6,869 bases of DNA, taken from assembly GCA_031259205.1 (NCBI GenBank), contig JAIRLS010000246.1:1-6869 (forward strand), in the 5' to 3' direction. The position numbers and the translations under genes were made by a program. The notes below the pieces were generated by a model. That model had not been told where the DNA came from. It searched no databases and saw only the letters and a program-made list of their open reading frames with translations. Shown one piece after another: positions 5,319-6,869 of this stretch (within the stretch, counting starts at the first letter, position 1; every line of letters begins with the position of its first letter). Source of the DNA: Bacteroidales bacterium (GTDB lineage Bacteria; Bacteroidota; Bacteroidia; Bacteroidales; UBA4181).

Positions 5319-5868
5319 AAACGGCGAACATGAAAACGCAGGTAAAAAAATTGAGTAAGCCCGCAGAAATCAGGATATCCCTGTTCACCTTCGAGGCAGG
5401 GGTGTTTTTCAACAGCAGGAAGGCGGAAAAAATAAACGAAAGGACGGCAAAGCACAGGGGCCACCGGTAGATGCCGAAAGGACGGCTGATATACACTTCT
5501 GCTCCTTTGCGGAAGGTAATGTCGGTTAGGGTTTTGAAGATAACCGTATGATGAAGGTTTACCGCATCGTTCATCCGGATCTGTTCGTAGGCAAGCCGGT
5601 TGACCGTGATTGTTTTGTCGGTCAGGTACAGGTAATAGTCGGTTGCCTTGTTGTACCATGTTTTCTGTTGCTTATTAATGACGGTTTCGCTGGAGATATT
5701 CCTCTCGATGAAATAATCGACGGCTATCAATACGGGACAGATAACTCCCAGAAAGGCGAATATTTGCAGGTATGCCAGCAGGTAGCAGGTAAAAACCGCC
5801 GTATGCCGCGCGTCTGTGTCCTGTTTGATTTTTCTGCGCACACCGGGAATCAGCAATGTTTTCATCAT
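5299..5868 (-). CDS. Unrecognised three-helix membrane protein with an extracytoplasmic domain
   Basis: The product is 189 residues. A basic cytoplasmic N-terminus (GVRRKIKQDTDARH) leads to helix 1 at about 25-52. Residues 53-135 form a soluble segment rich in alternating hydrophobics (DYYLYLTDKTITVNRLAYEQ), probably a small beta-rich domain outside the cytoplasm. Helix 2 is at 136-153, then a short basic loop (KNTPASKVNRD) and helix 3 at 165-185. The topology agrees with the positive-inside rule. I do not recognise the family and see no catalytic motif. The start is the first of two adjacent ATG codons (5868 or 5865), 9 bp after the stop of the oxidoreductase gene, so the two are likely co-transcribed. 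Its stop codon sits in a 17/18-bp duplication, and one extra C there would extend the protein to about 222 residues. A reading frame in another phase over 5201-5659 overlaps it and is a shadow. Confidence 0.75.
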   Translation of the reverse strand: MMKTLLIPGVRRKIKQDTDARHTAVFTCYLLAYLQIFAFLGVICPVLIAVDYFIERNISSETVINKQQKTWYNKATDYYLYLTDKTITVNRLAYEQIRMNDAVNLHHTVIFKTLTDITFRKGAEVYISRPFGIYRWPLCFAVLSFIFSAFLLLKNTPASKVNRDILISAGLLNFFTCVFMFAVLISPTY

Positions 5869-5877
5869 TTTATTCGA

Positions 5878-6869
5878 TCATGTTTTCGTTTCATCTCCTC
5901 GCTGTTTGTGCGGGTGAATCTTGTCCGCCGGATAGACCACGCCTGTCTGACGCCTGATTTCGTCCATGATTTCCATTGTAATCAGTGAATTTTCCCAACT
6001 GTTTACGGAAGATTCCATTCTGCCGGCTTCTACCAGATCGATAAATTCCTTTATTTCGTAAAAATATTCGTCCTTTTCCGCCGGACAGCTCAGGTCTGCC
6101 GTGCTGCCGTTGCGCAAGCGGATATTTACCTTGCCGATCAGGTTGATGCGGTCGAGGACGATATTGCCTTCTTCGCCTTGTATTTCCGTGGGGAGCGAGG
6201 AGTCGGCAATCTTGGAATACCGTATGGCGGCGTCCATGCCGGGATAGCCAAAAACTGCGCAACCTTCGCCATCCGTGCCGGAAGACAGTATGACGCCTGA
6301 CGCTTTGATGCTTTGCGGCCTGCCGAAGAGCGTCGCCATCGGGTAGATGGTATAAACGCCTATGTCGGAAAGCGCGCCGTTGGACAGTTCGGGGTTGAAG
6401 GCATTCGGCAGCATCCCTTGCCGGAACTTGTCATAACGCGAAGAATACTGGCAGTAACAGGAAAAATACCCGCGGATGGCGCCGATACGGAGCAACGCCT
6501 TTCTTGCCTGTCCGAAATTGGGAGTGAGCGTTGGTTTCATGGCTTCCATCAATGTTACGTGACGCCGTCGCGCCGTAGCAATCATTTCGCGGACTTCGCG
6601 TGCATTGGAAGCAAAAGCCTTTTCGCAAAGCACGTGTTTGCCGTGTTCCATGAACAGTATGCTTTGCGGGGCGTGGCAGGCATTGGGCGAAGCGATGTAC
6701 ACCGCGTCTATCAGCGGACTGGACGCCATCTCCTCCAGTGATGTGAAAGTATACGGAATACGGTGCCTTTCGGCAAAAGCCTCTGCACTTTCCTGTTTAC
6801 GCGAATAAACGGCGGAAAGTACAAAACGCCTGTCCTGACGCCCGCCGGCAATTACGCGGTCGGATATAA
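5878..6869 (-). CDS. Gfo/Idh/MocA-family NAD(P)-dependent oxidoreductase, N-terminus outside the window
   Basis: The frame is open to the right edge. About 329 residues plus the stop are visible. The glycine-rich dinucleotide-binding loop at the extreme N-terminus is off-window. What follows is the rest of the Rossmann fold: FVLSAVYSRKQESAEAFAER, then IDAVYIASPNACHAP, then HGKHVLCEKAFASNAREV. The Lys of the CEKAF motif corresponds to the catalytic Lys of the family's EKP motif, with Ala replacing Pro, as in a subset of members. The C-terminal substrate domain includes NGALSDIGVYTIYPMATLFG, a family-typical segment in the active-site region. Substrate cannot be assigned; sugars, inositols and dihydrodiols are all known in the family. 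An internal ATG at 6729 is not the start, because family-conserved sequence continues upstream of it. The three-helix membrane protein gene follows after 9 bp. Confidence 0.92.
   Translation of the reverse strand, partial: ISDRVIAGGRQDRRFVLSAVYSRKQESAEAFAERHRIPYTFTSLEEMASSPLIDAVYIASPNACHAPQSILFMEHGKHVLCEKAFASNAREVREMIATARRRHVTLMEAMKPTLTPNFGQARKALLRIGAIRGYFSCYCQYSSRYDKFRQGMLPNAFNPELSNGALSDIGVYTIYPMATLFGRPQSIKASGVILSSGTDGEGCAVFGYPGMDAAIRYSKIADSSLPTEIQGEEGNIVLDRINLIGKVNIRLRNGSTADLSCPAEKDEYFYEIKEFIDLVEAGRMESSVNSWENSLITMEIMDEIRRQTGVVYPADKIHPHKQRGDETKT

Noticed and set aside
5201..5659. Minus-strand 152-codon frame overlapping the three-helix membrane protein gene
   Set aside because: It is out of phase with a gene showing clear membrane topology and operon spacing. 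Only its last part past 5299 is of interest, as a possible alternative tail.

Overview
The window looks like a stretch of a Bacteroidota chromosome, most likely order Bacteroidales. The support is a near-consensus Bacteroidota promoter (TTTG, 18 bases, TAnnTTTG) in front of the first complete gene. Two further supports are a LysM plus periplasmic-binding-protein fusion of a kind common in that phylum, and the near absence of Shine-Dalgarno sequences. I see no tRNA, rRNA, CRISPR array or complete insertion sequence.

Layout. (1) Positions 2-334, plus strand: the 3' end of a gene whose visible part is almost entirely a lysine/glutamate-rich coiled coil built from eleven 21-bp units. Its family cannot be fixed from the tail alone. 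(2) Positions 463-2712, plus strand: a compact three-gene operon. It holds a five-helix Yip1-like membrane protein, thymidylate synthase (thyA) and the release-factor glutamine methyltransferase (prmC). thyA and prmC overlap by one base (TGATG). (3) An 11-bp convergent junction separates prmC from the minus-strand genes. (4) Positions 2724-4950, minus strand: a two-gene unit read right to left. A 588-residue secreted protein (two LysM domains, a Gln-Pro linker and a type 1 periplasmic-binding domain) is followed, with an 8-bp overlap, by an unrecognised 155-residue single-pass membrane protein. (5) Positions 4951-5298: about 350 bp with no convincing gene, though it contains a short doubtful frame and some small palindromes. 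(6) Positions 5299-6869, minus strand: a Gfo/Idh/MocA-family oxidoreductase cut by the window edge, then 9 bp later an unrecognised three-helix membrane protein.

How the genes work together. thyA supplies dTMP and prmC matures release factors, so the plus-strand operon is housekeeping. The usual thyA partner in many Bacteroidota, dihydrofolate reductase, is not beside it. The LysM/binding-protein gene and its overlapping membrane partner are the most interesting pair. A peptidoglycan-anchored ligand-binding protein without any transporter genes nearby could be a sensor or scaffold rather than an ABC transporter component. This is inference.

The window is notable for sequence that can change by replication slippage: a 21-bp minisatellite, a hexanucleotide Gln-Pro repeat, a nine-base C tract inside the LysM gene, and a 17/18-bp duplication on the stop codon of the three-helix membrane protein. 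I found no clear evidence of a wholly new system. The rest reads as ordinary core genome.
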